In this document: piece after piece, positions 61,701 to 64,000 of the stretch
Layout of the letters: each line of letters begins with the position of its first letter
Position numbering within the stretch: position 1 is the first letter of the stretch
Source: Campylorhamphus procurvoides
Lineage: Eukaryota; Chordata; Aves; Passeriformes; Dendrocolaptidae
Assembly: GCA_013396655.1 (NCBI GenBank)
Contig: WBMV01001237.1
Span: forward strand, 394,716-458,715
DNA length: 64,000 nucleotides
Direction: 5' to 3'
Notes under the pieces: model-generated
What the model was told of the DNA's origin: nothing
Databases searched by the model: none
The model's input: only the letters and a program-made list of their open reading frames with translations
Program-made: the position numbers and the translations under genes

Positions 61701-64000
61701 ATGAAGGTGATATTGCTGAGGAGGTGAAAAAGCACTCTATTAACAACTGCATATATTGGAGTCAGATGAAGGGAAATAAAAGGGCCACGACTCTTACAGG
61801 ATGCACATCCCAGGAACAACAGCACTTGTATTTCACTACATCACGAATAAAGGAGTTATTATGCTGTGAGTGGATGGAAACACAATACAAATGGTGGCAT
61901 TTCCAACTGATATTTTAGTTCCCAACACACACAAAATGAACTATCTTAGAACAGTGATAATGCTCCAGCTCCAGATTTTAGAGGTCTACGTTGCTGTGTT
62001 TTGTCATGAAATGTGCCCACGTGAGGTAAGGAAAATCTGATATCATCCTTCTAGTCAGCAAATTGTTACCTTTGAACAATTATAAAACAGTATATATGAA
62101 GCTAACAGCCAGTCATGGGAGCACTGGCCCCACTAAATCCTCTTTATGATTCATTTTCATCAACAACACCAGCAAACTAGCAACATGGTAGTTTTGTTAA
62201 GGACAAAGTCCATTTACATGTCATTCTACATACTTTGGCTTACTCTAAAACAGAATACTCCTGCAATCTGCTTCAGCTGCAGGGACACGAGAGCTTCTGT
62301 ACCCAATGTACATTAATTTTTAAAGAGATGTCTGAGGAATGGCAGGATTTGGGTTTGTCTATTTTGAAAAACAACTGTGCTGCAAAGTCCAAGACCAAAA
62401 GCTTGAAGATGAATATCCAGAGAGCACAAAACTACATGACAGTGGAAGAGGCCAAGCAAGGACAGACGATAAAACTTTGCTATTGACTCCCAGTATGAAG
62501 AATCAACTTTTTCATCTTATCTGCTGTGAAATTAATCAGATTTTCACATTATAGTAGTACAAAGAGCTACCACCTGTGCAATTTCCTGAGCTCACTGGAT
62601 TTTCTTTTGTCTGGCACCTTCTGCGCTGCCCAGTGTCATTCCTGTTTTGTTCATAGGCTTTGACAGTGTGAGTACATTTTCTCTCCAGAGCAGACAGCCC
62701 CCAGCTGTAGCTTTCCACATTGTGAAGCTGACACCACACAAATCAAGATGTGCCTTAAACTTGTCCTTGAAGTGTTTCACTTCTGTACTGACCTCTCAGC
62801 TATTCATGACAATTTTATACCAAACAAAAAGAAGGGAACTTCTAACCCTGTTCCAGTATGTACGACCCATAAATAAACCAAAATAGATAAACCTACAAGT
62901 ATGCCAATACAATGGCATTTAATCACACCCTCAGAATTCAGCTTGTGAAATCTTTTTCTGCAAACATTCAGGTATATAAGGATAGCCAATATAGGAATGC
63001 CTGAGATCTTGATGAAATAACTATATATTTGTTCAAATTTTGCAACTGCATAGAGCAGCAGTAACTAAAGATGACTTTGTAGAAATTTCCTTCTGTCTGA
63101 AGTTCATTGATTCTCATTCTAGACACTTTTATTTCACCAGGCAGCAGTTTTTGAGTAGTTTTACTATTGATCATTATCTTACACAGCAGGCTGCTGAGGA
63201 AAAAGTTAAACTAACTATAAACTAAGTAGAACTAATGAGAGGTAAAGCTCCCTAGCACAGGTCCTACAGTGGCCAATGTTTAAATGTTGTGGTTAAAAGT
63301 TTAGAAATTGTATGAATAATGAACCAAAATGGATCTATCACATTAAATCAAGAAAAAGATAGGATTTAACAAAATGTTAAAATGACCTAATACATGAATT
63401 AATTCAGGAGACAAGAAAATAATAAAATTGGTGTAAAGGAGTCTCATTTTAACTTGATCTGCTTCTCTTCACCATCAGTAATTGGAATGCCTTTCTTTCT
63501 TTAGACAAAATTAGCAGTGTCTTATATTAAATTAGCCTTTTAAGACCAATTGAAGGCACTGATGACTGTTTCCACACACTTTCAATCTGCCTGAAACTTT
63601 CCAAACTGAAGGTTATTTCCCCTTTTTTTTGTACTTTTTCTCCCCTAGTTTTCCAGCATTTCATGTGTTTGTCAAATGCTTTTTGGATCTTACCATTTCT
63701 CTTCTTTCCAATGAAAATGTAATTAATTCCTGAAGGACTCAATTAAGATTTTGAGAGGAAATCATGCTGCAGGAGTGAGACAATAAGGGCTGGTGCAATG
63801 CCCAACTAGTGGTGATTAGCAATGTTACTGTTACATCTCTGAAAACACAAGTCATCCCAATCCCTGCAGAGAAGAATGAGTATTTTGAAAGTTCAGTATT
63901 CATTTATTACAATGTATGCAAGACAACACTTTTGCTGACTAGATATGAACAAAGTGTTCTGATGCCTCTGGGCTGTTTTGAGAGCATTCCACTGCCACAT

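Larger units (their letters stand above)
56641..64000. other. non-coding sequence
   Basis: No gene or transposon was recognised to the end of the window. It contains an AAAT repeat at 56730-56753 (reaching from the block's right flank) and A-run/C-run strings at about 57520 and 58029. Two weak exon-like segments occur at 58677-58725 (minus) and 61975-62025 (+). Open frames of 97-121 codons near 59.5 and 61.6 kb have no recognisable features. Confidence 0.6.

Noticed and set aside
61975..62025. 17-codon segment between CCAG and GAG/GTAAGG on +
   Set aside because: The acceptor lacks a pyrimidine tract and the segment is too short. Chance is the better explanation.
62339..62554. RNA-recognition-motif-like string GFGFVYFE in a + frame
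   Set aside because: It matches an RNP1 octamer by eye, but the residues before and after do not fit an RRM fold (no RNP2, no helix-strand pattern).
1..64000. CRISPR array, tRNA, rRNA or prokaryotic operon
   Set aside because: There are no regularly spaced repeats with unique spacers, no cloverleaf-like A/B-box pair that I could find, and no gene clusters. The window is vertebrate-type non-coding DNA.

Overview
This looks like nuclear DNA from a bird, and it is almost entirely non-coding. The case for a bird rests on three truncated 3' ends of CR1 LINEs. The one on the + strand ends in two copies of an ATTCTGTG-type 8-mer, the hallmark of CR1 insertions in birds and related reptiles. A compact endogenous-retrovirus LTR with an intact 6-bp target-site duplication, AT-rich sequence with few CpGs, many A/T runs and one ambiguous base (24165) also fit a vertebrate draft assembly. 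Nothing resembles a bacterial or phage gene, operon, CRISPR array, rRNA or tRNA.

No protein-coding gene could be recognised. About 110 open frames of 60 codons or more are spread evenly over all six frames, as expected by chance. The longest ones start at non-ATG codons and show no domain I can name. The window is therefore best read as intergenic DNA or part of a very large intron. A few stretches have exon-like splice signals: 7868-8102 on the minus strand is the best, then 25066-25165 on +, and two very short ones near 50.3 kb and 58.7 kb on minus. They are given as candidates only.

Layout: 1-3701 is AT-rich with nothing assignable. 3702-4020 is CR1 (+). 4021-7867 is non-coding with an A/C-rich simple repeat at 6.8 kb. 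7868-8102 is a possible terminal exon (-). 8103-15471 is non-coding, with a possible ancient LINE relic near 9.6 kb and a hairpin near 11.1 kb. 15472-15715 is CR1 (-). 18080-18215 is an internally deleted CR1 (-). 21211-21258 is an interrupted poly-T tract. 21781-22215 is an unidentified GC-richer block. 23407-23839 is a complete solo LTR (-) with its duplicated target site. About 23840-24265 may be the relic of a second, older LTR element (+). 29041-29400 is a CpG-enriched patch. 32457-32735 is a pyrimidine-rich stretch. 47083-52132 is a 5-kb AT-rich stretch with no open frame of 60 codons. 55470-56640 is a GC-richer block of unknown origin. The rest is unremarkable.

I found no undescribed multi-gene system. 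The best-supported specific object is the solo LTR. The items most worth following up are the exon candidate at 8 kb and the CpG patch at 29 kb.
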